Assembly (NCBI GenBank): GCA_905480355.1
Contig: CAJQQA010000201.1
Location: 1 to 32,896, forward strand
Direction of reading: 5' to 3'
Length of the DNA stretch: 32,896 bases
Source of the DNA: an uncultured Flavobacteriales bacterium
GTDB taxonomy: Bacteria; Bacteroidota; Bacteroidia; Flavobacteriales_D; Crocinitomicaceae
Of the stretch, positions 16,092 through 26,500 are shown one piece after another. The notes under the pieces were generated by a model that worked only from the letters and a program-made list of their open reading frames with translations, ran no database searches and was not told the origin of the DNA. Every line of letters begins with the position of its first letter. Position 1 is the first letter of the stretch. A program made the translations under genes and the position numbers.

Positions 16092-17183
16092 TTAATCACG
16101 CATTTCTTTAGACTTTTTTCTACGCCTAAAAATATTATTTGGCTTTACAAAAGTTACTGTATGCTTACTGTTGCGAATCCCACATCCATCAATAATTTCA
16201 AGCCTTATCGTATAAGTGCCTTTTTTCTTGTAACGATGAGTTATGTCAACTTCTCTTGACCGTGTTCCATCACCGAAATCCCATAAAACGGCAGAAGAAC
16301 CAGGATATAAAGCATTCGCTAATAAATAAAATTCCTTTCTGTTTCTTGTCTCAGCAGATAAAGTCAATTGATTATTATTCAAGTGATGCGGCACTGGATT
16401 CGATAAAATATAATTATATGCCATATCATCAATAAACTTCATCTTTTCAGTGTTCCCAACGTTAAACGCTGATTGATACATCGATTTTTTCTTGAAAATT
16501 GAAGTATAGAGTGTCGTTACAATCAGGTGAGATCCCATTACAGAAGGATGCATTTGATCTTTTTCATAAAGTTGAATCGCTGGATTAGAACGCACTTCTT
16601 TCCAGACATCACCAACTGGAGCAATCATTAGATTTAATGTATCTGCGATATAACGATAACCATATTGTACTGCTTTTGCCATTTTAGAAAAAGTATTTAT
16701 CTCATCTCTATTCTTAAAGCCGTTTTCATATCCCCAAGTCATAAAAAGCATAACATCGGTACATGAATTGTTCTGATGAATAGAATCTACAATTTGTTGA
16801 ATATATGGCAAAGAAACAGAATCAATATACTGTTTAGAATAACTCAATTCACGACTAAAACCTTGTAAAACAACATAATCCCATTGTTCTGAGTTAATTT
16901 TAGCATACATCTCAGAACGTTGACTATGCATTTCAAAAGTATGACTGCTTTTGGCACTCATTACAACCTCAACATTCTCACCATTTGAAGTCGCTATTTT
17001 ATCAAATAGCTTAGGCATATTATTCATATGCGTATAGCTATTTCCAATAAACAATATTTTTAAAGGATCTAGATTCTCTATTTTCTGAGCTATGCTATTA
17101 AATCCAAAGCTCAAAATCGTGAACAATACCAATATATATTGAGTAATCTTTAATAAGGGAGAATAGTTTTTAAAAGTGACCAT
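16092..17183 (-). CDS. SGNH-hydrolase-like protein with PKD domain
   Basis: 363 aa. A hydrophobic N-terminal segment (about 13-32) acts as signal or anchor. The SGNH/GDSL fold shows block I as GNSYT (47-51, nucleophile Ser49), the block II region at LQGF (106-109), and the terminal Asp209-x2-His212 in DQMHPS. The catalytic residues therefore look complete, suggesting an esterase or deacetylase acting outside the cytoplasm. A PKD domain follows at about 295-335 with WDFGDG (301-306) and HRYKKKGTYTIRLE. The protein ends in a basic RRRKKSK tail with no T9SS sorting domain. It lies 44 bp after the HIT gene on the same strand and converges with the acyltransferase gene; both could modify the same glycan (inference). 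Confidence 0.82.
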   Translation of the reverse strand: MVTFKNYSPLLKITQYILVLFTILSFGFNSIAQKIENLDPLKILFIGNSYTHMNNMPKLFDKIATSNGENVEVVMSAKSSHTFEMHSQRSEMYAKINSEQWDYVVLQGFSRELSYSKQYIDSVSLPYIQQIVDSIHQNNSCTDVMLFMTWGYENGFKNRDEINTFSKMAKAVQYGYRYIADTLNLMIAPVGDVWKEVRSNPAIQLYEKDQMHPSVMGSHLIVTTLYTSIFKKKSMYQSAFNVGNTEKMKFIDDMAYNYILSNPVPHHLNNNQLTLSAETRNRKEFYLLANALYPGSSAVLWDFGDGTRSREVDITHRYKKKGTYTIRLEIIDGCGIRNSKHTVTFVKPNNIFRRRKKSKEMRD

Positions 17184-17227
17184 ACACTGAAGTTATCAAA
17201 TTTCACTCCAAAAACTAAAGATTAGTC

Positions 17228-17626
17228 CTAATCTAGATGAACAGAACTAATACTAGTAGCAATTTCAAACAATTCTTCAGAAGTTAATTCAAGCTTAACG
17301 TTGGAGAAATTAATATCAGCTAAGTTGTTGATAGGGACTAAATGGATATGTGCGTGCGGGACTTCAAGTCCAATTACTGCCATTCCAATCCTTTTACAAG
17401 GGAAAACCACTTTAATCTTTTGCGCTACTTCTTTAGCAAAAAGAATCATTGCAGACAAATCACTATCAGTCAAATCAAAAATATAGTCAGTCTGCTCTTT
17501 TGGTATAACCAAAACATGACCTTTCTTTAAAGGCATAATATCCAGAAAGGCGAGAAACTCATTTGATTCATGCACTTTAAAAGAAGAGGTTTCTCCGCTA
17601 ACTATTTTTGAAAAAATCGTAGCCAT
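17228..17626 (-). CDS. HIT family (histidine triad) protein
   Basis: 132 aa, the usual size. The catalytic triad motif is His91-Ala-His93-Ile-His95 (HAHIHLVP), with the family N-terminus IFSKIVSGE and GHVLVIPK around residues 36-43. Members hydrolyse nucleotide phosphoramidates or dinucleoside polyphosphates in the cytoplasm. The ATG overlaps the greA stop by one base (TAATG), so the two are translationally coupled. After the stop a 5-bp AT-rich stem (17226-17214) with a short T run is seen, too weak to call a terminator with confidence. Confidence 0.95.
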   Translation of the reverse strand: MATIFSKIVSGETSSFKVHESNEFLAFLDIMPLKKGHVLVIPKEQTDYIFDLTDSDLSAMILFAKEVAQKIKVVFPCKRIGMAVIGLEVPHAHIHLVPINNLADINFSNVKLELTSEELFEIATSISSVHLD

Positions 17627-18099
17627 TAACGTGTAATTTCAATGATTTCGAACTGAATCATTCCATTCGGTGTAACCACTTCGGCAATATCACCAATAGA
17701 TTTACCAAGAAGGCCCTTTCCAATTGGAGAATCTATACTTATTTTATTAGCTTTCACGTCTGCTTCATTTTCAGCAACAAGTGTATAAATCATTTCATTG
17801 CCATTTACAGCATGTTTAATTTTAACAGTTGAAAGAATATATGCCTTAGAATTATCAATATTAGTATCATCAATAATTCTTGCATTTACTATTACACCTC
17901 TCAATTTTGCAATCTTCATTTCTAAAAGTCCTTGTGCTTCTTTTGCAGCATCGTATTCAGCGTTCTCCGACAAATCACCTTTATCAATTGCTTCACCAAT
18001 TAGTTTTGAAATTGCAGGTCGTTCAACGGCTTCCATTTGAAACAACTCGTCTTTCATGTGTTTTAAGCCCTCTTCAGTATAGTAGCTAATCTTTGACAT
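17626..18099 (-). CDS. greA: Transcription elongation factor GreA
   Basis: 157 aa from the ATG at 18099 (E. coli 158). GreA rescues backtracked RNA polymerase by stimulating transcript cleavage. The N-terminal coiled coil holds the tip acidic residues in GDLSENAEYDAAKEAQ, and the C-terminal FKBP-like domain contains SPIGKGLLGK. The frame is open eight codons further upstream, but MSKISYYTEEGL is the typical beginning. It is followed by the HIT gene with a one-base overlap and preceded by the terminator of the PorV-like operon, so it needs its own promoter in the gap; TATATTTG at 18159-18152 fits the -7 consensus but would place the RNA start inside the hairpin. Confidence 0.97.
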   Translation of the reverse strand: MSKISYYTEEGLKHMKDELFQMEAVERPAISKLIGEAIDKGDLSENAEYDAAKEAQGLLEMKIAKLRGVIVNARIIDDTNIDNSKAYILSTVKIKHAVNGNEMIYTLVAENEADVKANKISIDSPIGKGLLGKSIGDIAEVVTPNGMIQFEIIEITR

Positions 18100-18109
18100 C
18101 TCTAATAGT

Positions 18110-18146
18110 GTTAAATAAAACAAGAGAGCTCATAAGAACTCTCTTG
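18110..18146 (-). terminator. Rho-independent terminator of the TonB receptor/T9SS cargo/PorV operon
   Basis: On the minus strand CAAGAGAG (18146-18139) pairs perfectly with CTCTCTTG (18128-18121) around a 10-base loop, followed by TTTTATTTAA. It lies 24 bp after the PorV-like stop and 21 bp before the greA start. An 8-bp stem plus T tract is a good intrinsic terminator. Confidence 0.8.
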
Positions 18147-18170
18147 CTATTCAAATATAATAATTTTGTT

Positions 18171-19238
18171 TTACTTTAAGCTTATCGTGGCACCTATTGT
18201 GTGAATGACACCAAAAACCCCTGCGAAACGTGCAGCATATTCAATACCTAATGCACTTTTGTTCTCGCCAACTAATGCATCAACTGAAAAACCTGCAGTA
18301 GGTCCAACAAGTGCATTAGATCTATTTTCTACATCTAATAAATTCTTTTCATACACATAACCTGCTCTAAGATTAAATGCAAAGTTCTCTTGCGTCATCA
18401 TGTAATTAAGTCCAAGTCTAAATTGATCACTTGAAAATGAATTTGCTGTAAATGCAAGTGCGACATTCAATTTGTTCTTTTCACCAAAGATGAAGTCATA
18501 AGAACCTCCAATTGCTAATAATGAAGGCAGCTCATAGGTAGCTGAACGCTGTTCCAATGATACAATCTCACCAGTTTCCACATATGTTGCTTGATTTGCT
18601 AAACCATCACCTTTATAACGCATTACTGGTCCTACATTTTTTAATGTTATACCGAACTTAATTTGGTCTTGCTCACCTGTAACGTATCTAATTCCTGCAT
18701 CAATACCTACTCCTGTAGCTTTTAAATCAGCAATTGACTCAGCGATAACTTTAAAACCAATTCCACCTGAAATAGAACTTGAAAATGCTCTTGCATAACC
18801 AATACTAAAAATATTAGCTCTTGGTGAAAACACACCAATCTGCCCTTCAGGATTTGCTACAGTTGTTACATCAATATCACCAAAATTCATGGATTGAATA
18901 CTGAAAGATAAAACACTAGATTCTGAAACTCTCTGTGCAATACCAAATGCGTTCAGTCCAATATCAGCTGAACCCATCCAATTTGTATGGTTGAATTTGA
19001 TCTGAGTTTTATCTGTATAAGCAAGTCCAGCAATATTTATAAATGAAGCTTCGAGCCCGTTAACACATGCAATACCAGCTCCACCAGAAGCAGCACTTCG
19101 TGCCCAAGGATTTACCAGCATATGTGATGCTCCAGCAGAGCCAACACGATCTTCATTACCTGCATTTACATAGAAGCTTGATATAATGGCTGCTCCAATT
19201 ATAAATCGGGTTTTAATTTTTAAAATAGAATTATTCAT
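18171..19238 (-). CDS. PorV/PorQ family outer-membrane protein
   Basis: 355 aa from the ATG at 19238; an upstream in-frame ATG (19277) would overlap the previous gene and precede the signal peptide by 13 residues. The hydrophobic signal (about 10-25) ends NAG, followed by the family hallmark GSAGASHMLVNPWARSAASGG with GLEASFINIAGLA. The rest is a FadL-like beta-barrel. In known T9SS, PorV binds C-terminal sorting domains and shuttles cargo from the translocon to the attachment complex. This copy directly follows a cargo gene (19-nt gap), so it may be dedicated to it (inference). Last gene before a strong terminator. Confidence 0.88.
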   Translation of the reverse strand: MNNSILKIKTRFIIGAAIISSFYVNAGNEDRVGSAGASHMLVNPWARSAASGGAGIACVNGLEASFINIAGLAYTDKTQIKFNHTNWMGSADIGLNAFGIAQRVSESSVLSFSIQSMNFGDIDVTTVANPEGQIGVFSPRANIFSIGYARAFSSSISGGIGFKVIAESIADLKATGVGIDAGIRYVTGEQDQIKFGITLKNVGPVMRYKGDGLANQATYVETGEIVSLEQRSATYELPSLLAIGGSYDFIFGEKNKLNVALAFTANSFSSDQFRLGLNYMMTQENFAFNLRAGYVYEKNLLDVENRSNALVGPTAGFSVDALVGENKSALGIEYAARFAGVFGVIHTIGATISLK

Positions 19239-19257
19239 TGTATCTGTTTTATTCTTA

Positions 19258-22200
19258 TTAAATACCTTGTAAATCAATTTGTCTCATTCCTCCGAAGAAT
19301 TTAATAATCACCTCTCCAATTTCAGGAACATCTACATGTATCAAATAGATACCACCTGCAACCGGAATTCCTTTAGAATTATTCAAATCCCAATCCAATG
19401 AAGTCCTTGGACTGTCTTTTTTAAACGTTCGGACCAATTTACCATTAGCACTGTAAATTTTTACAGTACACACTTCAGGAAGATTAGTAATCTTCACACG
19501 CGTGTCTAGACGATTATCCTCATATTGCGAGTAAGCATAATAAGGATTCGGGACAATGTTAATCATATCTAACACCTCTGATAATCTCTCTTGACTACCA
19601 ATTTCTGTTGCCAAATCATCCATACTCCATGAGTACATTGGACGACCATTATTAGGGCCTCCATTTATATCTCCAGCAGTATAAAAATCTTTGTACTCCT
19701 TGTTTACTCGAAGACTTATGGTCGCTTCTGTACTTAAGAGTTCAGCTCCAAAGCCTGAAAATGTTCCTGTAGCTAGAGGATAAACTATCCATGAAAGATT
19801 TCCGTAAGTCTTCGTTTTCTGTGAATTATTATTTGCTTCAATTAGCAACATATCGTTATACAGCTGATTTGTTGCCAAGTTTTCCGCATCGGAAGGCACA
19901 TACGCAGGATAATCATTTCCTTGAAAGTGATTGTTAATGGACTTCTTTTGGTAATTATAGATATACACTGGATGCATACCTCCCAATATTGGATTACCGT
20001 TTGCATCTGAAACTCTTTCTGTTGGATTCCATTTCATATCTGCCCCATTATCAATCGCTAAAAATGAGTTTTCTCCAAACGACATGTAAAGTCTAGCACC
20101 TGATTCTACGTCAATAGCGTAACCAGGGAACCAACCCATTCCAGTATTTCCAGTACCATCATTATTTCCATTCTTATCAACACTTGGACTTTTTCTCATT
20201 TCTCCTGGCTCAGCATTTCCTACATTGAAAGCAGAAACTCTACCTAACTCAATAATTGGACAATAAGTCCACTTAGATTTATCACTCGTCATCACAATGT
20301 CTACACTTGGTAAATATTTTATTGACGCATGCTGTCTCGCTTGAGTTGGAGAAGATAAGTTGTAATAAGCAAGAGGCATATATTCATCTTGGTAACCAAC
20401 TATTTTGTGGGGTGCAACAGACCCTCCAAGTATTTTAGCCCATTTCTTATCATCATCATAACCTATTTCGTCAGGATATGCACAAGTTTCTAAGAAATTT
20501 GCAACATCTGGATCATCATTACACTGAAGTCCACTAATTCCTGCGTCAGTATCAGGCGAAAAAGTTCCTGAACGAATCCAATTTGTTGGATACATAACAT
20601 CATTATCCGTAACACCTCTTAACCATCTTTTCGAACTATCTGCGAATGATAAAGTAGCTTCTAATAAATCTGTAACTTCAGCTTGACTTGCAGCTACACC
20701 ATTCTCAGAACTAATGTGGTATTCTATTTGATTAATTTGAACAGAAACTCCCCAATCAGGAATTATTTGTTCATTTGCTCTTCCAATTGCTAAATCAGAA
20801 GTAATCGAGTCAATAAGTGCTCCTCCTTGAGATTCATATCTGTAAATTACCCAGCTAGCAGTATCTGCAACCGCATTAGAGGCTGTTGTTGAATAGTCTT
20901 TAAACTTACAAACAAAGTATCCATCAGCAACATTCAAAGGATCTACAACTTTCACGTTGATTGGACCTCTACCTGCTTGGTAAGAAGGATTGATTTCGTA
21001 ACCTGTACTAACAATCGAATTAATTGAGGTCTGAGTTAAATCAATTGCATTACCACCATTTCCATGACCATCTAGTCGTGTAATAATTGGACCATCGCCA
21101 TAAGAACTATTTTGAGTTAATCCATTAGACTCAGCAATTGGAGCATGAGGAATAGCCTCAACTGAAGCAATTGCAGCCCCATCATATGCAATTCTTGAAG
21201 AAATATAAGGCTTCTTTTGACCATCTAAAAGTAAAGGGTCGTTAGGATCATAAGGTGAATACTCATTATGTGCATAAGCGATAGCAATAAAGTGGTATCT
21301 CTTATGATTTATCAAATTCTTATTCCCTTGAGCAAACGCATCTTCTTTAACTAAGAAAGAATGCTGTATTCCTTGATTATTTGCATCAACCATTTGAGAA
21401 CCAATGGCAAAACCAAGCGCTTCATCGAAAATAAAATTATCCAAATCAATAATATCATTTTCAATATCACATTGAAAAACCAATCTTGACTTATTCTGAT
21501 CTAAAACATCAGATATAGAAGCATCTTCATCAATTAACTGATAAATTTGATATCCTTCAAATGTGTAAAAACGATCAAGATTAGGATCTACAATATTGAT
21601 TTTATCTTCTTTTTTATAAGCTTCCTGAAAGTTATTAGATGTTCCAGGGTTAGAAAGTGTCAATACCAATTCATTTTCTAGCTCTTGAACTATTAATTTA
21701 GGAGCATAAGGTGGCTCTAATATTTCAAAACAAGAATCAAACAACGCTTGTGCTTTTGTATCCGCCCTTCTCATTGTTTCAACCGAAGCAAAAGCATCAC
21801 CGTCTGAAGCCCTTCCGTATACAATACCTATTGTAATATTATTTACAGCACCTGGCTTCAATGTAAATGGTCCTGCAGATTGAACAAACCGTCTATCTCC
21901 AGCTACATTTGAGTTTCCTGCACCATCAGTATCAACTTCACTCCAATCAAATCCAAGGTCAGTTCCTTGTGTCCCCCAATTTAATGGGTCAGAATCACCA
22001 GGAAATAAGTAATCAGATGGAGTTATAGTAATACCAGGTGTACCAACGGCTCCTGTACCACCATAAAACATTTCTGAACCATCTGCCCAAACACCTTGCA
22101 TGAAATTATAAAACTCATTTGCATTGTTAGGGTCAGAATAAGGATATTGAGCTCCGTTAGTATAGTATGTAAATCTTCGCATTCCGAAACGTTCATTATC

Positions 22201-23553
22201 AATTAAACCATCAGAATATCCAATACCAATACCATTATAAACAATACCAGTATCACTTATTGCTTCATTAACTGTTGGAATGACATCCACACCTAATACA
22301 TCATCAAAATAAGGCCCTACGTTATCTCTACCATCAGCATCTTGGTATGGACCTTCGAAGAAATCACATCCAACAGATGGAGGATTTTCACCGTAACCTA
22401 AATTACCACCATTGTCCTCATCAAAATTATCACCATTATACATGTATCCTAATCCACGTGAAACATCACATCCAGCAAAATCATCACTAAAGTATCCAAC
22501 ATCTGCATCGATATACTGTGAGAAATATGTATCGAACAATGTTTGAGTACCTCTATTAATTAATTCGTAATTGTAAAAAGTCATTCTATTTACTTCATCG
22601 TTTGTAGCAAAAGAAAAAGCTTGTGCACGAATTTCCATACCAATTGGTTCTCCGTTTGTTTCACCGTGAATGTTTCCAACATCATTAAATACCCACCAAT
22701 GCGTTTCATCACCGAACAAAGTGATTCTTCTATCAAAACCACACTCTACATCATCTTTGCCCAAAATATCATCGTACCAAGGGTAATCTCCATCTTCAAC
22801 ATTGTAAAATAAATCTGCACCAGCAGGTCCATTTGGATTATCATAAAAAGGTGCTAAGAAAAAATCTTGATATCTAGAAGCATCCCCATGAGCTGGCCAA
22901 GAGTACAATCTATTCATAACTTCACTACTTGGAGCACTAACATCCGTACAACTTTCTGGAGGTAATACGCCAGCACCACAATCCCACCATGTACTGAATT
23001 GAATAATTTCAGATTTACGAACAGTATAGAATTTATCATATGCTTCACACTGATCTTGATCAATTGTAGCAGATCCAAAATCACGTATTGCATCATCTCC
23101 TACAGGATCAGCGGGATTGTAGGTTCCTATTCCTAATCCAGTAGAACCATTGTTTGATCCTACAGAAAGTGGACCAGCCCAAAAATCTTCATCTGATCTG
23201 AATGTTAATGCAGCAATTTTCAATTGCCCATTCACATCTGTACCACCCATCCAAAGAGCTCCAGCATAAATAACTTTCAAGCCGCTTCCTTTAGGAATCT
23301 CATAAGCAGCGACCCCATTACCACGATCTTGCCACATACTACCACCAGTCTCAAGGAAAGCACTAACATCATTGAATGACATTGTGATTTTACCTGTTGC
23401 AGGAGAACAGTTAGCGCTTTTAACTTGTGAAGCGTCTTTCTGCTTTGTTGGTTTCTGATTCTCTTTTACATTTGTCTTCAAATACGAGAATGCATTGTTA
23501 GAACTCAGTATGAATACTGAACCTAATACTATTGCTATTAATTGCTTTTTCAT
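19258..23553 (-). CDS. Large T9SS-exported protein with C-terminal sorting domain
   Basis: 1431 aa. Signal peptide 1-23. Near the N-terminus the motif GALWMGGTD (98-106) followed by DFWAGPL (123-129) marks a recurrent Bacteroidota secreted-protein family of unknown role. The middle is rich in Asp, Gly, Asn and aromatic residues with many Ca-binding-like acidic loops, and has no recognised catalytic motif. Residues 1332-1431 form a beta-rich C-terminal domain: VPNPYYAYSQYE, VKIYSANGKLVRTF, then DWDLNNSKGIPVAGGIYLIHV. This is the T9SS type A/FlgD-like layout, but it continues 20 residues past the usual end (KFFGGMRQIDLQGI). It lies between a TonB-dependent receptor (21-nt gap) and a PorV-like gene. 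Confidence 0.85.
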   Translation of the reverse strand: MKKQLIAIVLGSVFILSSNNAFSYLKTNVKENQKPTKQKDASQVKSANCSPATGKITMSFNDVSAFLETGGSMWQDRGNGVAAYEIPKGSGLKVIYAGALWMGGTDVNGQLKIAALTFRSDEDFWAGPLSVGSNNGSTGLGIGTYNPADPVGDDAIRDFGSATIDQDQCEAYDKFYTVRKSEIIQFSTWWDCGAGVLPPESCTDVSAPSSEVMNRLYSWPAHGDASRYQDFFLAPFYDNPNGPAGADLFYNVEDGDYPWYDDILGKDDVECGFDRRITLFGDETHWWVFNDVGNIHGETNGEPIGMEIRAQAFSFATNDEVNRMTFYNYELINRGTQTLFDTYFSQYIDADVGYFSDDFAGCDVSRGLGYMYNGDNFDEDNGGNLGYGENPPSVGCDFFEGPYQDADGRDNVGPYFDDVLGVDVIPTVNEAISDTGIVYNGIGIGYSDGLIDNERFGMRRFTYYTNGAQYPYSDPNNANEFYNFMQGVWADGSEMFYGGTGAVGTPGITITPSDYLFPGDSDPLNWGTQGTDLGFDWSEVDTDGAGNSNVAGDRRFVQSAGPFTLKPGAVNNITIGIVYGRASDGDAFASVETMRRADTKAQALFDSCFEILEPPYAPKLIVQELENELVLTLSNPGTSNNFQEAYKKEDKINIVDPNLDRFYTFEGYQIYQLIDEDASISDVLDQNKSRLVFQCDIENDIIDLDNFIFDEALGFAIGSQMVDANNQGIQHSFLVKEDAFAQGNKNLINHKRYHFIAIAYAHNEYSPYDPNDPLLLDGQKKPYISSRIAYDGAAIASVEAIPHAPIAESNGLTQNSSYGDGPIITRLDGHGNGGNAIDLTQTSINSIVSTGYEINPSYQAGRGPINVKVVDPLNVADGYFVCKFKDYSTTASNAVADTASWVIYRYESQGGALIDSITSDLAIGRANEQIIPDWGVSVQINQIEYHISSENGVAASQAEVTDLLEATLSFADSSKRWLRGVTDNDVMYPTNWIRSGTFSPDTDAGISGLQCNDDPDVANFLETCAYPDEIGYDDDKKWAKILGGSVAPHKIVGYQDEYMPLAYYNLSSPTQARQHASIKYLPSVDIVMTSDKSKWTYCPIIELGRVSAFNVGNAEPGEMRKSPSVDKNGNNDGTGNTGMGWFPGYAIDVESGARLYMSFGENSFLAIDNGADMKWNPTERVSDANGNPILGGMHPVYIYNYQKKSINNHFQGNDYPAYVPSDAENLATNQLYNDMLLIEANNNSQKTKTYGNLSWIVYPLATGTFSGFGAELLSTEATISLRVNKEYKDFYTAGDINGGPNNGRPMYSWSMDDLATEIGSQERLSEVLDMINIVPNPYYAYSQYEDNRLDTRVKITNLPEVCTVKIYSANGKLVRTFKKDSPRTSLDWDLNNSKGIPVAGGIYLIHVDVPEIGEVIIKFFGGMRQIDLQGI

Positions 23554-23574
23554 AATGTCTTTCTTAATTATGAT

Positions 23575-26500
23575 TTAAAAATCAAATTTAACACCTAATC
23601 TAATCGTTCTTGGTGCACTAATATTAAAAGGATTTTGCACCTTCAAGGTGTAATAATCTCTAAACGACTGTTCATCTACTTGATTTTGAATCGAAGTCTG
23701 ACTAGCTGCAGCTGCCAAATAACCGTCATCATCAGAATTACCAGTAGCTCTATAAACACCAAGAACATTTTCTTGATTCAAGATATTAGTAACTCTAACA
23801 TAAACGTTTAAACTAGTTGCTTTTTTCTTATCTCCCTTTCCAATTTCCAAATCGAAATTTCTATCCACTTGAAGATCTAATCTATATGTCCAAGGTAAAC
23901 GAGAACCATTTGTTGTTCCTGTTAAACCTGAAGTTTGAGGAGTAAATGACCCCTGATCTGTAATATTAATTTGTTGAGAATAAGGTGACCCTGAACCGAT
24001 ATTCGAAACAACATTCAATCCCGTATTTTGTAGTACTTTGAAATCTCCAATTAAAGGACCATTATAATCCTTCCCGTTTCCATATCTATAATCCATCGTT
24101 ATGTTAATTGCATGACGCTGATCAAAGCTATATGGAAAAATAGCTCTTAAGTTTGGCAGGCCAGCATTGATAATTCCGGCTGCAGAAGTTGCACTTGAAC
24201 CAGTACCATCAGCAAACTGCAATGTATAATTGGCAGTCATTCTAAGATTCCCTGTTCTTCTTAAATCATAAGCAATAGTTAAACCTTTAACGGTTCCAAA
24301 ATCTCTATTCCCAAAAGTACTGTAAGTACGAGGAAAAGCTTCAGTAACATTCATCAGTTGTACATTATCTCTTTGTTCTCTGTAGAATGCTGAAATTTTA
24401 AGTGATGAAGTTTTGGTAAGTACTTGTTGAAATCCTAATTCATAATCAATTGTCTTCTCTGGCTTCAAATTAGAGTTATTAATTGTCGAACTTGTTGAAG
24501 AAATAAATTGATACTGAGCTGGATCAAAACGAACACCAGAAGTTGGACGCTTTGTTAACACATCATAATGAGCAAAGAAAGAAGCTTCATCAGATACAGG
24601 GAATGAAAAAGAAACACGTGGCATAATACTCACTTGCGCTTCATAATCTTCAAAGATATCAGCTTTTATATCATTCTTATTATCAGGATCAGTCAAGTAA
24701 GGTGCAATTCCTTCAGGACCTCTTAATAATCTTGGATCAGTAACTTCAATTCCATTTGCATCAAACCAAACATCTCCATTTCTATAACCGTTAATGGCAT
24801 TTGGACTGTCAACATTATCTACATATACGATATAGTCAGATCCCATAGAAGTAGGGATGTTAATCCAATTTAACGATGGGTTATCAGCAAGTACAGCTTT
24901 GGTTTCGTCTACAGTTCTTGCAGTACTGAGAAGAAACTTATCCTTAAGTACTGGCTGATTAGCATCAAATACATCAACACGAACACCAACATTAAATACT
25001 ATATCACGGAAAGAAAACTTATCCATTATATATCCTGCAATATAAGTTGGTTGGTATGCTCCTACAAATCTTTTATAGTTTCCATTTTCATCAAACTCCT
25101 CAAAATAATTATTGATATCTGTTTGACCTTTTACTTTCTCTCCAGTATGATCGTAACCCCAATATGAAACATAAGAGCTACCACTATTTAATAACTCATC
25201 TGGAGAAAACATATCTAATGTAAAGATGTTAGGATCGTATTGATCAATATTCAGATATTCCTCATCTGCCACACCTGTTGAAATCAATCCATTCTCGTTA
25301 AGGTATTGTCTTAAATTATAATCAAAAAATGATTGTTGATCATTGTTTTCAGCACCACCATATATTCCAGTACCACTTTCACTAGCATATCCCAAATTCA
25401 AAGGCTCATAACTTGTGAAAATAACACCTTGTTCAGCATTGAAAGTTAAAGTTGGTGTGCTTAAATCAATTTGCTGTAAATGTGAATTTGTCAACTGACG
25501 TGCCAATGTCCACAATGAAATTGGCCCATTCGCGCCAGCAGTCCATCCTCTATCATAACGCTGCTCATATTCAAAACCTAATGATATCGAATGATCACCG
25601 ATATTTACAGACCCCGCACCAGAAACTCTAATCTGATCAGTTTGTGCTTTTTGGAAATAATTATATGGTGAACCAATATTGCTCCAAATACTATAAATTG
25701 ATTGAGGACCATCGCCATTTCTCAATCCGTTACCTTGAATTATTTGGTCAAAATTTCTGTAGTGAATTTCGTTTTGCCATGCAGCTTCTGGAGAATATAA
25801 ATTGAAATATTGTTCAGTTTGAGCTGCAAGTTGTGGATTTGCATCTGATGGTGTAAACGTCACACCAACAACTGGAGGAATTACATCTTGCACTGGGCCA
25901 TCATTTGAAATGCCCGCGTATGTTCTCTCTCTTTCTAATTCAAATGAACCTACGTGCCCATAATTAAACAAGTTGTATTCATGCTTAGGGTCAAATTGAT
26001 TTCTAATTGTCTTAGAGTAATCAACCATCAAAGAGTAAAAAGCACTTTTAATTTTAGAGCTACTTCCTTCTGTAGAGTTTGAAAAACGTTGTGTTACTCT
26101 TCCGTAGACTCTGTAATCTGTACTTTTATAAGATCCGAAATTTGAGAAATTAAATAAAGAACCTGTTCTGTTATAAATGTTACCCCAGGAATAATTGTAT
26201 GAACCACCAAACGTAACATTTACAGATGGGCCTGTATTAACATCAATTTTACCTTGAGCTGAAATAGAAGATGCAGCAGCATTCATTCTCCAATCGACAT
26301 TTTCGAAATCATCTTCTTTTAAATATAATGCACTGTAAGTAGACCCAAAACCACTTGCATTTGGTCTTAATGGATTTTCTAGTATCTCATCTCTAACATC
26401 TTTCTTAATTCGAGATGAACCGCCAGCTAATGGTCTACTATCTAATTGTGATGTATAGTTAGCCGAAAGTAAAAAGCCTAATCTTGGCTTCGTCTTTTTA

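Noticed and set aside
18152-18159. TATATTTG as a greA promoter -7 box
   Set aside because: It matches the consensus, but the transcript would start at the terminator hairpin and no -33 element is present; kept only as a remark.
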